A DNA stretch of 64,000 bases from positions 62,001 to 126,000 of the forward strand of contig NZ_KB905932.1 in the NCBI RefSeq assembly GCF_000381125.1, written 5' to 3'. Positions 43,449 through 54,006 of the stretch are shown piece by piece. This DNA comes from Caldimonas manganoxidans ATCC BAA-369 (GTDB taxonomy: Bacteria > Pseudomonadota > Gammaproteobacteria > Burkholderiales > Burkholderiaceae_C). The position numbers were made by a program, and so were the translations under genes. The notes beneath the pieces were generated by a model. That model was given only the letters and a program-made list of their open reading frames with translations. It was not told where the DNA came from and did not search any database. The stretch's first letter is position 1. Every line of letters begins with the position of its first letter.

Positions 43449-46361
43449 TTACTGACAGGCCTCGCAGGTCGGATCGTCGATGGAGCAGAACTTCACGTCG
43501 GTGGCCGGCACGGCGGCCATCTGCGCACGCGCCTGCGCGGCCGCGGCCTCCAGCGCCGCAGACCCGCTGCTCACACCGCCTTGCGCAGGCACGGCATTGA
43601 GCTGACCAGGCCGGACCGTGGACTTCTCGGCATGGGTCGCGCCGATGGTGCGCAGGTAGTAGGTGGTCTTCAGACCACGCCGCCAGGCGAGCTTGTAGGT
43701 CTCGTCGAGCTTCTTGCCCGATGCGCCGGCCATGTAGATGTTCAGACTTTGCGCCTGGTCGATCCACTTCTGACGGCGCGCGGCAGCCTCCACCAGCCAC
43801 ACCGGCTCGATTTCGAAGGCCGTGGCATACAGCTGCTTGAGATCCTCGGGCACCCGATCGATGCGACGCAGCGAGCCGTCGAAGTGCTTGAGGTCCATGA
43901 CCATCACGTCGTCCCACAAGCCCAGCTTTTTCAGGTCGCGCACCAGGTACTCATTGACCACGGTGAACTCGCCCGAGAGGTTGGACTTGACCGACAGGTT
44001 GCCAAAGCAGGGTTCGATCGAAGCATCCACCCCAACGATGTTGGAGATGGTGGCCGTCGGCGCGATGGCCACACAGTTGGAGTTGCGCATGCCGTACTGG
44101 GCGATGCGAGCGCGCAGCGCCTCCCAGTCCATCGTCGAGGACGTGTCGACCTCGACGTAGCCGCCGCGCTCCTCGGCCAGCATCTTCAGCGTGTCCAACG
44201 GCAGGATGCCGCGGTCCCACAGCGAGCCGCGATAGCTGGAGTAGCGGCCACGCTCCTCGGCCAACTCGGTGGACGCCCAGTAGGCGTAGTAGCACACCGC
44301 CTCCATCGAGCGATCGGCGAACTCCACGGCCGCCTGGCTGGCATAGGGGATGCGCAGCTGATACAGCGCGTCCTGGAAGGCCATGATGCCCAGGCCGACC
44401 GGGCGGTGACGCAGGTTGGAGTCGCGGGCCTTCTTGACGGCGTAGTAGTTGATGTCGATGACGTTGTCCAGCATGCGCATGGCCGTGGCCACCGTCTTCC
44501 TGAGCTTCTCGTGGTCGATGCCGCCGTCCTTGAGGTGCCGCGCCAGGTTCACCGAGCCCAGGTTGCACACGGCGATTTCCTGGTCGTTGGTGTTCAGCGT
44601 GATCTCGGTGCACAGGTTGCTGCTGTGCACCACGCCGACGTGCTGCTGGGGCGAGCGCACGTTGCAAGCGTCCTTGAAGGTGATCCAAGGATGCCCGGTC
44701 TCGAACAGCATGGTCAGCATCTTGCGCCACAGATCGACGGCCCGCACCTTCTTGTACAGCTTGATCTCGCCGCGGGCGACCATCTCCTCGTAGCGGGTGT
44801 AGGCCGCCTCGAAGTCCTTGCCGAATTTGTCATGCAGGTCCGGGCAGGTGGACGGCGAAAACAGCGTCCACTCCCCGTTTTCCATCACCCGCTTCATGAA
44901 CAGGTCGGGAATCCAGTTGGCCGTGTTCATGTCGTGGGTGCGGCGGCGATCGTCGCCGGTGTTCTTGCGCAGCTCCAGGAACTCCTCGACATCCAGGTGC
45001 CAGGTCTCCAGATAGGCGCACACGGCGCCCTTGCGCTTGCCGCCTTGGTTGACGGCCACGGCCGTGTCGTTGACCACCTTCAGGAAGGGCACGACCCCTT
45101 GGCTCTCGCCATTGGTGCCTTTGATATGGCTGCCCAGGGCGCGCACGCGGGTCCAGTCGTTGCCCAAGCCGCCGGCGAACTTGGACAACAGCGCGTTTTC
45201 CTTGATGGCCTCGTAGATGCCTTCCAGATCGTCGGGCACGGTGGTGAGATAGCAGCTCGACAGCTGCGAGCGGCGCGTGCCGGAATTGAACAGCGTGGGC
45301 GTGCTCGACATGAAGTCGAAGCTGGACAACACCTCGTAAAACTCGATGGCTCGTGCTTCGCGGTCGATTTCATTGAGCGCCAGACCCATGGCCACGCGCA
45401 TGAAGAAGGCCTGAGGCAGCTCGATGCGTTGCTTGCGGATGTGCAGGAAGTAGCGGTCGTACAGGGTTTGCAGGCCCAGATAGTCGAACTGCAGGTCGCG
45501 ATCGGCTTTGAGCGCTTGGCCCAAACGGGTCAGATCGAACTGCAGCAGCCGCTCGTCGAGCAGCTCGGCCTCCACCCCCTTCTTGATGAAGCCGGGGAAA
45601 TACTCGGCATAGCGCTGGTGCATCTCGGCATGGGTGACCTCCTCGCCGAGCACTTCCTTGCGGATGGTGTGCAGCAGCAGCCGCGCCGTGGCGCGGGTGT
45701 AAGCCGGGTCTTTTTCGATCAGGGTGCGCGCAGCCAGGATGGCAGCCTTGTGCACCTCCTCCATCGGCACCCCGTCGTAGAGATTGCGGCGGGTCTCGGC
45801 CAAGATGGGCTCGGGTTTGACGTCCTCACCCAAACCCTCACAGGCCGACTGGATCAGGGCCTGCAGGCGCGTCATGTCCAGGGGCACGCGGTGGCCTCCA
45901 TCGACCACCATCAGCGTGGGCTCGGCCTGCTGGGCGGCCGCCTGCTCGGCTTGACGGGCGCGCTCTTGGGCGCGGCGTTCCCGATAGAGCACATAGGCTC
46001 GCGCCACTTCATGGTGGCCGCCACGCATCAGACACAGCTCGACCTGGTCCTGCACGTCCTCGATGTGGAAGGTGCCACCGCCCGGACGTGAGCGCAGCAA
46101 GGCACGCACCACCGTCTCGGTCAGGTTGTCCACCGTCTCGCGCACGCTGGCCGAGGCCGCGCCTTGCGCCCCGTGCACCGCCAGAAAAGCCTTCATCAAG
46201 GCCACTGCGATCTTGTGCGGCTCGAAAGCCACCACCGCGCCGTTGCGACGGATGATCTGGTAGCCGGCATAGGCCGAGGACGTGGCGCCGGCCGGACGGG
46301 CGGTAGAGGCACTGAGGGCGGAGCCAGTGTGCGGCTCGGAGCTGGCAATGGTGGTTTGCAT
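43449..46361 (-). CDS. nrdA: Class Ia ribonucleotide reductase, alpha subunit
   Basis: Reduces ribonucleoside diphosphates. It has 970 residues, longer than E. coli NrdA (761). A ~60-residue variable start is followed by an ATP-cone (IIRRNGAVVAFEPHKIAVALMKAFLAV) that senses ATP/dATP, then a second region of cone-like sequence at about 150-240 (LMVVDGGHRVPLDMTRLQALIQSACEGLGEDV). The catalytic barrel has SNLCTEITLNT and CVAIAPTATISNIVG. The redox Cys tail is CSIDDPTCEACQ. GGGGAA precedes the ATG. Control by NrdR is likely (boxes at 46566-46612). Confidence 0.96.
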   Translation of the reverse strand: MQTTIASSEPHTGSALSASTARPAGATSSAYAGYQIIRRNGAVVAFEPHKIAVALMKAFLAVHGAQGAASASVRETVDNLTETVVRALLRSRPGGGTFHIEDVQDQVELCLMRGGHHEVARAYVLYRERRAQERARQAEQAAAQQAEPTLMVVDGGHRVPLDMTRLQALIQSACEGLGEDVKPEPILAETRRNLYDGVPMEEVHKAAILAARTLIEKDPAYTRATARLLLHTIRKEVLGEEVTHAEMHQRYAEYFPGFIKKGVEAELLDERLLQFDLTRLGQALKADRDLQFDYLGLQTLYDRYFLHIRKQRIELPQAFFMRVAMGLALNEIDREARAIEFYEVLSSFDFMSSTPTLFNSGTRRSQLSSCYLTTVPDDLEGIYEAIKENALLSKFAGGLGNDWTRVRALGSHIKGTNGESQGVVPFLKVVNDTAVAVNQGGKRKGAVCAYLETWHLDVEEFLELRKNTGDDRRRTHDMNTANWIPDLFMKRVMENGEWTLFSPSTCPDLHDKFGKDFEAAYTRYEEMVARGEIKLYKKVRAVDLWRKMLTMLFETGHPWITFKDACNVRSPQQHVGVVHSSNLCTEITLNTNDQEIAVCNLGSVNLARHLKDGGIDHEKLRKTVATAMRMLDNVIDINYYAVKKARDSNLRHRPVGLGIMAFQDALYQLRIPYASQAAVEFADRSMEAVCYYAYWASTELAEERGRYSSYRGSLWDRGILPLDTLKMLAEERGGYVEVDTSSTMDWEALRARIAQYGMRNSNCVAIAPTATISNIVGVDASIEPCFGNLSVKSNLSGEFTVVNEYLVRDLKKLGLWDDVMVMDLKHFDGSLRRIDRVPEDLKQLYATAFEIEPVWLVEAAARRQKWIDQAQSLNIYMAGASGKKLDETYKLAWRRGLKTTYYLRTIGATHAEKSTVRPGQLNAVPAQGGVSSGSAALEAAAAQARAQMAAVPATDVKFCSIDDPTCEACQ

Positions 46362-46565
46362 GGGTTCCCCTAAATCTGCGTGTGGCGGTGCATGTCCAGC
46401 GGTGCCGGTGGCGCGAGCTCGGAGCGAGCCCTCACCATGACGGGCCGCGGCCATGCACACATCGTCTGGACCGCTGCGCTGCCTGCGGCTCCGGCGGCTC
46501 GGCGGCCGGCCTGGCTGACGTGTGTCACCGTGTCTCGGAACGCGCGCAGGGCATCGCAGTCGAAA

Positions 46566-46612
46566 ACACTATATCTAGTGTACCAACCCCTTTCAAGCGC
46601 TACCGATAGTGT
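46566..46612. promoter_or_regulatory. Tandem NrdR boxes upstream of nrdA
   Basis: Box 1 ACACTATATCTAGTGT (46566-46581) matches the known NrdR pattern acaCwATATnTwGTGt closely. Box 2 GCGCTACCGATAGTGT (46597-46612) is weaker but keeps the right half. The starts are 31 bp apart, the three-turn spacing typical of NrdR operators. Box 1 covers the -10 and box 2 lies just upstream of the -35. Confidence 0.85.
46568..46596 (-). promoter_or_regulatory. nrdA promoter (-35 TTGAAA, -10 TATAGT)
   Basis: TTGAAA at 46591-46596 and TATAGT at 46568-46573, spacer exactly 17 bp. Transcription would start near 46561, leaving a ~200-nt GC-rich leader before nrdA. No other promoter in the 445-bp nrdA-ampD gap is as good; the rest of the gap (46613-46805) shows nothing else. 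Confidence 0.75.
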
Positions 46613-46805
46613 CCTGAGGGCACGCAATGCAGGATTGACGAACGCCCCGTTTGGTGCTTGCCTGGCCCGCGCAACACCACGCGAAACACCCCGGATCGGC
46701 CGCCCGGCCGCTTCACGACGGCCTGGGCCACGGCATGGCCAAGCACCATGCGGGCTGGCGGCCCAAGGTCGGGCGCAAGACCGCGCCAGGCTTGGTCAAG
46801 GACGA

Positions 46806-47400
46806 TCAGGCCGACGCAGCGGCCAAGGGAGCGAAGCAAGCCACCGGCCAGTCCAGGGCACGCTGCAAGCCCTGCCAGTCGAAGGCCGCTCCAGGGTCGG
46901 CCTTGCGGCCCGGGGCCACGTGCTCGTGGCCGGCGACGTGGGCAATCGGATACACCGCGCGCAATTCGCGCAGCAGGAGGACCAGCGCACGGTACTGCAC
47001 CGGAGCGAAGGCTTCGCCCTCCAAGCCCTCGAGCTCGATGCCCACGCTGAAGTCATTGCAGTTCTCGCGTCCGCGGAACACGGAGCGGCCCGCATGCCAA
47101 GCCCGCCGGTCGCAGGAGACGAACTGCAACAGCTCGCCATCGCGCCGCACGACGAAATGGGCCGACACCTCCAGCCCGCGCAGCCTCTCGAAATAGGGAT
47201 GCTGCGAGCAGTCGAGCCGGTTGGTGAAGAAGTCCTCGATCTCGGCTCCGCCGTAGCGGCCCGGCGGCAGGCTGATCGAGTGGATCACGACCAACTCCGG
47301 CACGACCCCCGGCGGTCGCGGCCCCTCATTGGGACTGGGCACCGCGCGTGCCCCGGCCCACCAGCCCTCGCGCCAGCGCTGCGCCGGCGTCGGCCCCACA

Positions 47401-47414
<14 letters not shown>
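46806..47414 (-). CDS. ampD: 1,6-anhydro-N-acetylmuramyl-L-alanine amidase AmpD
   Basis: Cytoplasmic zinc amidase of peptidoglycan recycling; it controls the AmpC inducer level where ampC/ampR exist. It has 202 residues. Zinc ligands are seen in [12 protein letters not shown] (His) and [15 protein letters not shown] (His and Asp), with the substrate region [16 protein letters not shown]. The ATG at 47414 lies inside the 3' end of pilR (14-bp overlap), so translation follows from pilR. Confidence 0.95.
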
Positions 47415-48911
<1,497 letters not shown>

Positions 48912-48915
<4 letters not shown>

Positions 48916-50786
48916 GTGTCGAGGTGCAGAGTGGGCGCGCTGGCATCGAGGGCTTCGCGCCGCATGACCAGGTAGAACTCATTGCGCGCGACATGGTGAG
49001 CACCGCGCAGCCGGTAGTCGATGGTCGCGCCATAGCGCTCACACAACTCTTTGCAAATATACAAGCCCAAACCGGTGCCACGGCTGCGCGTCGAGAAGAA
49101 GGGCTCGAAAAGATAACGCTCGACCTCGGGAGGAATCGGCGCCCCGTCGCTGGCCACGCTCAAGGTGACGACCTGCTCGCCATCGGGGTACAAGTGCACC
49201 TCCACGCTGCCGGGCCGGCCGGAGGCATGGCGGTAGGCATTGTCCAGCAGGTTCACGAGCACACGGCGCAGGTGGTCCGGATCGAAGCGCGAACCCACAG
49301 GCTGCGAGGGCAGGTTCAGACGCAATGCGCTGTGCTCGTCCGAGGGCAGGCCTGCCGTGCGCGCCCAGTCGTGGCAAATGGTGGCCACCAAGGCGGTCAG
49401 ATCCACCACCGCGGCGGCCGCCGCCGGCCCCCCCGGGGCGACCTCCATCACGTCATCAACGATGCGCTTGAGCCGCTCGACATTGTCACTGACCATCTGC
49501 GTGAGCCGGCGTTGAGCCGGGGTGTCGGCATCCTCGGCCAAGAGCGCATTGGCCTGGGCAATGGCCGCCAAGGGATTGCGAATCTCGTGCGCGATGCCGG
49601 CGGAGATGCGTCCCATCGCGGCCAGTTTTTCTTGGCGCACGCGCGCCTGCACGTCGCGCTCGTCTTCCAGAAACAACACACACAGCTCCTCGCTGCTGTC
49701 CGGATCGCGCCGACGCGTGAAACGCATGCGCACCCGCAGCACACGCTCCACGCCGGAGTCGAACTTCAAATGGATTTCGCGCCCCGCCGCGGGCCATTGG
49801 CCTTCGGCGAAGGCGCGGCGCACCGCCTGGGCCAACGGCTCCCACGCCGGATGAGACTGCAGCGGAAACGGCGCCGGCCGCGCCAGCCCTGAGTCCGAAA
49901 TGATGCGCCGCGCCGCCGGATTGGCCGCGCGCACCTTGCCGCGGCGATCGACCACCAAAACACCATGGTGCAACTCGTCGATCACCAGCCGATTGAGCTG
50001 CGCTTGCTGCCGGGCCAGTTCGAGGCTGCCGCGGGCGGCCAGCTCCTCGCGAGCCAGCCGGCCGGCCATCTCGCCGGCCAAGATCGCAATCACGAAGAAG
50101 CCGCTGGCCACCAAGCCGGCCTGTGTCATGAGCACGCCCAGGTCGGCCCCGCGAGCGGCTTCGCGCCAGGCTTCGCCCAAGAGCATGAGCGTGACGGTGG
50201 CGGCCACGGCCAGCGCGGTTCGGCGCCGGGTCAACACCCCGGCCATCAGCACCGGCAGCACCAGCAGCGGCACGAAATTGAGCCCACCGCGCGGCGCAAG
50301 CAGGTGCAAACTTCCAAAGGCCACCACGTCCACCACGATGGTGCCCAGCCACTGGGTGCGGTTCAGACGCACCGGAAGGCGTCCCAAGCCGCCAGCTCGG
50401 CGATAGGCAAACCAAGTGACCAGGGTCAAGACCGCGTAGGCCGCGCATCCGGCCAGCACCGGCCAGGGCACACCGGCCGTCCCCAACCCTGCGGAGGCCA
50501 GCTGGGTGCTCAGCAGCAACAGCCCCACCACCACCCGCGCGCCGAGGAAGGCCCGGAAGATGCGCTGGAACGAGGGGATACCCGAACCCAGCAGGCGCCG
50601 CGCGTGACGGGTCAGGAAGCGCGAGTCTTCGCTGGGCAAGGTGTTGCCGTCGTTGTAGCGCGATTCCTCGTCGATCTGCGTGTCTTGCTCGACGCCAATC
50701 GCCGCGAACCAAGACTCGGGCGCGGGACGTTCGTCCGCCACAGGGCGGCGCTGCGTGGCGCGTCGTGGGGCGAGCCTGCGGTTCAT
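48912..50786 (-). CDS. pilS: Membrane sensor histidine kinase, PilS type
   Basis: 624 residues from the ATG at 50786. A ~75-residue cytoplasmic start is followed by about six membrane spans (80-240) without a large periplasmic loop, as in PilS. A PAS-like domain follows ([25 protein letters not shown]), then the phospho-acceptor H400 ([15 protein letters not shown]), the N box ([14 protein letters not shown]) and the G box ([12 protein letters not shown]). It overlaps pilR by 4 bp and the PP0621-like gene by 4 bp. Confidence 0.93.
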
Positions 50787-51016
50787 CGCGGACCGGCCAG
50801 GCGGTGGGCCGCGCTGCAATAGTGGCGCCCGTCGTCGCCCGTGATGGCCTCGTCCCGTGGCAGGTGCAGCCCACAGTGCGCGCAGTCGACCATGGTCTGC
50901 GTCCGCGCTCGAGGGCCGGCCGCCCGGGACGCCGCCGCCCCGGCATCGCGCCGGCGTCCGCTGCGCAGCACCCACACCAGCGCCATCACCACCACCAAGA
51001 CGACGAGATATTTCAC
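50783..51016 (-). CDS. PP0621-like small zinc-finger membrane protein
   Basis: 77 residues starting with GTG at 51016 (KYLVVLVVVMALVWVL is a single membrane anchor). A basic linker and a small Cys/His finger follow (CAHCGLHLPRDEAI...HYCSAAH). It overlaps the CcsA-like gene (GTGA) at its start and pilS (ATGA) at its end, so the three are likely cotranslated. The PP0621 family has no known function to me; the finger suggests metal or rubredoxin-like binding at the membrane. Confidence 0.85.
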   Translation of the reverse strand: MKYLVVLVVVMALVWVLRSGRRRDAGAAASRAAGPRARTQTMVDCAHCGLHLPRDEAITGDDGRHYCSAAHRLAGPR

Positions 51017-51837
51017 GATGCCGCCCCCACGGACACAGTCCGATGCAGCAAGACTTCCATCACGAAGCGGGAGCCGACATAGGCCAGCAACAACAGGCCC
51101 GCACCGGTATACAGCCAGCGCGTGGCCATGCGCCCACGCCAGCCGAAGGCACGACGCCCCGCCAGCAAACCGGCGAACACCGCCCAGGCCAAGATGGAGA
51201 ACACCGTCTTGTGATCCCAGCGCCACGGGTCGGCAAACCACCAGCCCAGCACGAGCGCCGCCGACAACACCACGAAGCCCGCCGCAACGAATCGAAAGGT
51301 CAGCTTTTCCACCCGCAGCAAGGGCATGCCCAGCGGCGCGGGCGGCAGCACACCGCGGCGGATGCGCATTTGACGCTCTGCATGCGACAGCAGGCCCGCA
51401 TGCAGCACGGCCGCGCCGAACAAGCCATAGGAGGCAATGCCCAGCACCCAATGCAGGGGCATCCAGGGCGAGTCGGCATGCGCCCGCACCTCGCCCGGAA
51501 ACGCCAGCATCAGCAACACCGCCGCGGCGCCCAGTGCGGCCAGCCACCGCTGCACGCCCGGCAGCGGCACGAAGCGGCTCTCGATCGCATAAACCGCCAG
51601 CACCAGCCACAACGTGGCCGACAGCGCCGGTGCAAAGCCGAAGCGGGCCCCGTGCAAGCCCGAGCCTGCGGTGTCCAGCACCAGAGCCAGTGCATGGGCC
51701 ACCCAGCCCACTGCCAAGGCCCAGCGCAAAGCGTGCACCGTCCGTGGGCTGCGCAGGGCCGCCAGGGCATAGGCCAGCAGCGCGATGCCGCCGGCGGCCA
51801 GCGTCAGGAAGGGCAGACCAAGGTCGGCGCTCAGCAT
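51013..51837 (-). CDS. CcsA/YpjD-family cytochrome c assembly-like membrane protein
   Basis: 274 residues with eight hydrophobic segments. The family's conserved region is ASYGLFGAAVLHAGLL (His) and WFADPWRWDHKTVFSILAW, resembling the haem-handling WxWD region of CcsA/CcmC relatives. YpjD-type members have no proven role. It is divergent from ffh across 73 bp and first in the run with the PP0621-like gene, pilS and pilR. TAGATC on the minus strand (51848-51853) may be its -10. Confidence 0.88.
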   Translation of the reverse strand: MLSADLGLPFLTLAAGGIALLAYALAALRSPRTVHALRWALAVGWVAHALALVLDTAGSGLHGARFGFAPALSATLWLVLAVYAIESRFVPLPGVQRWLAALGAAAVLLMLAFPGEVRAHADSPWMPLHWVLGIASYGLFGAAVLHAGLLSHAERQMRIRRGVLPPAPLGMPLLRVEKLTFRFVAAGFVVLSAALVLGWWFADPWRWDHKTVFSILAWAVFAGLLAGRRAFGWRGRMATRWLYTGAGLLLLAYVGSRFVMEVLLHRTVSVGAAS

Positions 51838-51851
51838 GCGAGACGAGGATC

Positions 51852-51857
51852 TAGAAT
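51852..51857 (+). promoter_or_regulatory. Possible ffh promoter -10
   Basis: TAGAAT in the divergent gap, 53 bp before ffh. It forms part of a near-palindrome (GATCTAGAATC) which also offers a minus-strand TAGATC. Confidence 0.35.
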
Positions 51858-51910
51858 CATCCGCACAGTGTACTTTCGCGGCCGGCTGCGCTGGCCCGGC
51901 CGCCTCTTCC

Positions 51911-53275
51911 ATGGCCTCCACACTTTCCGAACGCCTGTCTCGGCTGGTCAAGCAGATGCGCGGCCAAGCCCGCATCACCGAAAGCAACGTCCAGGACATG
52001 CTGCGCGAAGTGCGCATGGCATTGCTCGAAGCCGACGTCGCGTTGCCCGTGGTACGCGACTTCATTGCGCGCGTGAAGGAGCGCGCGCTCGGGCAGGAGG
52101 TGGTTGGATCGCTGACGCCCGGACAAGCGCTGGTCGGCGTGGTGCACAAGGAGCTCGCCGCCACGATGGGCGAAGGCGTCAGCGACCTCAATCTCGCCAC
52201 CCAGCCGCCGGCCGTGATTCTGATGGCCGGCCTGCAAGGCGCCGGCAAGACCACCACCGCCGCGAAACTGGCCCGCCACCTGATTCAGTCGCGCAAGAAA
52301 AAGGTGCTCACGGTCTCCGCCGACGTCTACCGGCCCGCGGCCATCGAACAGCTCAAGACGGTCACCCGGGCCGCCGGCGCCGAGTGGTTCCCCTCGCAGC
52401 CGAGCGACAAGCCCTTGGACATCGCCCGCGCGGCGCTGGATCATGCCCGGCGCCATTATTTCGATGTGCTGATCGTCGATACCGCCGGCCGTCTGGCCAT
52501 CGACGAGGTGCTGATGGCGGAAATCCGTGAGCTGCACGCAGCGCTCAAGCCGGTGGAGACGCTGTTCGTCGTCGATGCGATGCAAGGCCAAGACGCGATC
52601 AACACCGCGCGCGCGTTCAAGGAGGCGTTGCCACTGACGGGCATCGTGCTCACCAAGCTCGACGGCGACTCGCGCGGCGGGGCCGCGCTGTCGGTGCGCG
52701 CAGTCACCGGCGCGCCGATCAAGTTCGCCGGTGTGTCCGAAAAAATCGACGGCTTGGAGATCTTCGACGCTCAACGCCACGCCGGACGGGTGCTGGGCAT
52801 GGGCGACATCGTCGCCCTGGTCGAGGAGGTGCAAAAAGGCGTCGACATGGAGGCCGCCCGCAAGCTGGCCGAAAAGGTGAAGTCCGGCGACGGCTTCGAC
52901 CTCAACGACTTCCTGGCGCAGATCAGTCAGATGAAGAAGATGGGCGGATTGGCTGGCCTGCTGGACAAGCTGCCCACGCAGATTGCCGCCAAGGCCGGCC
53001 AGGCCGATATGGCGCGTGCCGAACGCGAGGTGCGCCGCATGGAAGGCATCATCAACGCCATGACGCCCTTGGAGCGCCGCAAGCCCGAGCTGATCAAGGC
53101 CAGCCGCAAGCGCCGCATCGCCGCCGGCGCGGGCGTGCAGGTGCAAGAGGTCAATCGCCTGCTCAAGCAGTTCGAGCAAATGCAGGGCATGATGAAGAAG
53201 ATGAAAGGAGGCGGCCTGATGAAGCTGATGAAACGCATGGGCGGGATGAAAGGCCTGCCCGGGCTGGGACGCTGA
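51911..53275 (+). CDS. ffh: Signal recognition particle protein Ffh
   Basis: Binds signal sequences and 4.5S RNA and delivers ribosomes to FtsY. It has 454 residues from the ATG at 51911. The N domain (1-95) is followed by the G domain with P-loop GLQGAGKTTTAAKL (K113), DVYRPAAIEQL, DTAGRL and TKLDGDSRGG. The Met-rich M domain has FEQMQGMMKKMKGGGLMKLMKRM at the C-terminus. ftsY lies 0.7 kb away on the other strand. Confidence 0.98.
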   Translation: MASTLSERLSRLVKQMRGQARITESNVQDMLREVRMALLEADVALPVVRDFIARVKERALGQEVVGSLTPGQALVGVVHKELAATMGEGVSDLNLATQPPAVILMAGLQGAGKTTTAAKLARHLIQSRKKKVLTVSADVYRPAAIEQLKTVTRAAGAEWFPSQPSDKPLDIARAALDHARRHYFDVLIVDTAGRLAIDEVLMAEIRELHAALKPVETLFVVDAMQGQDAINTARAFKEALPLTGIVLTKLDGDSRGGAALSVRAVTGAPIKFAGVSEKIDGLEIFDAQRHAGRVLGMGDIVALVEEVQKGVDMEAARKLAEKVKSGDGFDLNDFLAQISQMKKMGGLAGLLDKLPTQIAAKAGQADMARAEREVRRMEGIINAMTPLERRKPELIKASRKRRIAAGAGVQVQEVNRLLKQFEQMQGMMKKMKGGGLMKLMKRMGGMKGLPGLGR

Positions 53276-53310
53276 GTCCTCCGCCCTGCCTTGCCGAGAT
53301 CGAACTGGCC

Positions 53311-54006
53311 ATGGAGATGATTCTGCTTCTGGGGCTGGCCGCCGTCGTGCTGCTGGGCCTGGTGTTCTGGCTCACGCGCCGCCCCGCCTCGGCCAGCAGC
53401 ACACGGCCGCGTGCGGTCGAAGCGCTGGACACCCTGATGGCCTGGCAGCCCAGCCCCACGCGCCTACTGACCGGCCCCGAGCGCGAAGCCCATGCGGTGC
53501 TGCGCCGCGCCCTGCCCGAGCACCTGGTGTTCGCCCAGGTGCCGCTGGCGCGCTTCCTCAAAGTGCCCACACGGCATTCCTACACCGAATGGCTGCGGCG
53601 GGTCGGTCAGGTCTGCGCCGACTTCGTGATCTGCGAAGCCAACACCTTGGCCGTGGCCGTGGTCGAGGTGCGCCCTCCCGAAGGTCGGGACAGCCCGCGC
53701 GCCCGCAAACGACAGGCCCGCATGGAGCGGGTCGTGCGCGCGGCCGGATTGCCGCTGCATGTCTGGCATGAAGGGCAGATTCCCGATGTCGAGCAAGCTC
53801 GCGCCTCGATCCTGCAGTCCCTGGGCTTGCTCACCACCGAGGAAGGCGCCGCCCACGTGAGCACGCGCGGGGCGGAACATCCCGCCGGCGCGCGCCGACC
53901 GATGGCCACGCCCGAGACGACCGAGCCGCCTTCATCGACCTGGTTCGACGACCTGGATTCCGCGCCGACGCCACTGTCGCCGCCCCACTCGGCGCGGCGG
54001 CCCTGA
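53311..54006 (+). CDS. DUF2726 domain protein with N-terminal anchor
   Basis: 231 residues. An N-terminal hydrophobic anchor (MILLLGLAAVVLLGLVFWL) is followed by the DUF2726 domain at about 50-170: LTGPEREAHAVLRRALPEHLVFAQVPLARFL, then CADFVICEANTLAVAVVEVRPP. The D...ExR pattern looks like a PD-(D/E)XK nuclease core but with Arg instead of Lys. A Pro/Ser-rich tail ends the protein. The TGA abuts the ftsY stop directly (TGATCA), so the two genes converge with no gap. Confidence 0.88.
   Translation: MEMILLLGLAAVVLLGLVFWLTRRPASASSTRPRAVEALDTLMAWQPSPTRLLTGPEREAHAVLRRALPEHLVFAQVPLARFLKVPTRHSYTEWLRRVGQVCADFVICEANTLAVAVVEVRPPEGRDSPRARKRQARMERVVRAAGLPLHVWHEGQIPDVEQARASILQSLGLLTTEEGAAHVSTRGAEHPAGARRPMATPETTEPPSSTWFDDLDSAPTPLSPPHSARRP

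Noticed and set aside
43380-46091. 903-codon frame antisense to nrdA
   Set aside because: NrdA has all its catalytic motifs on the other strand; the antisense protein is low-complexity.
46370-46627. 85-codon minus-strand frame upstream of nrdA
   Set aside because: It begins upstream of the likely promoter, so it would not be fully transcribed. Composition is Arg/Ala-rich and no homology is recalled.
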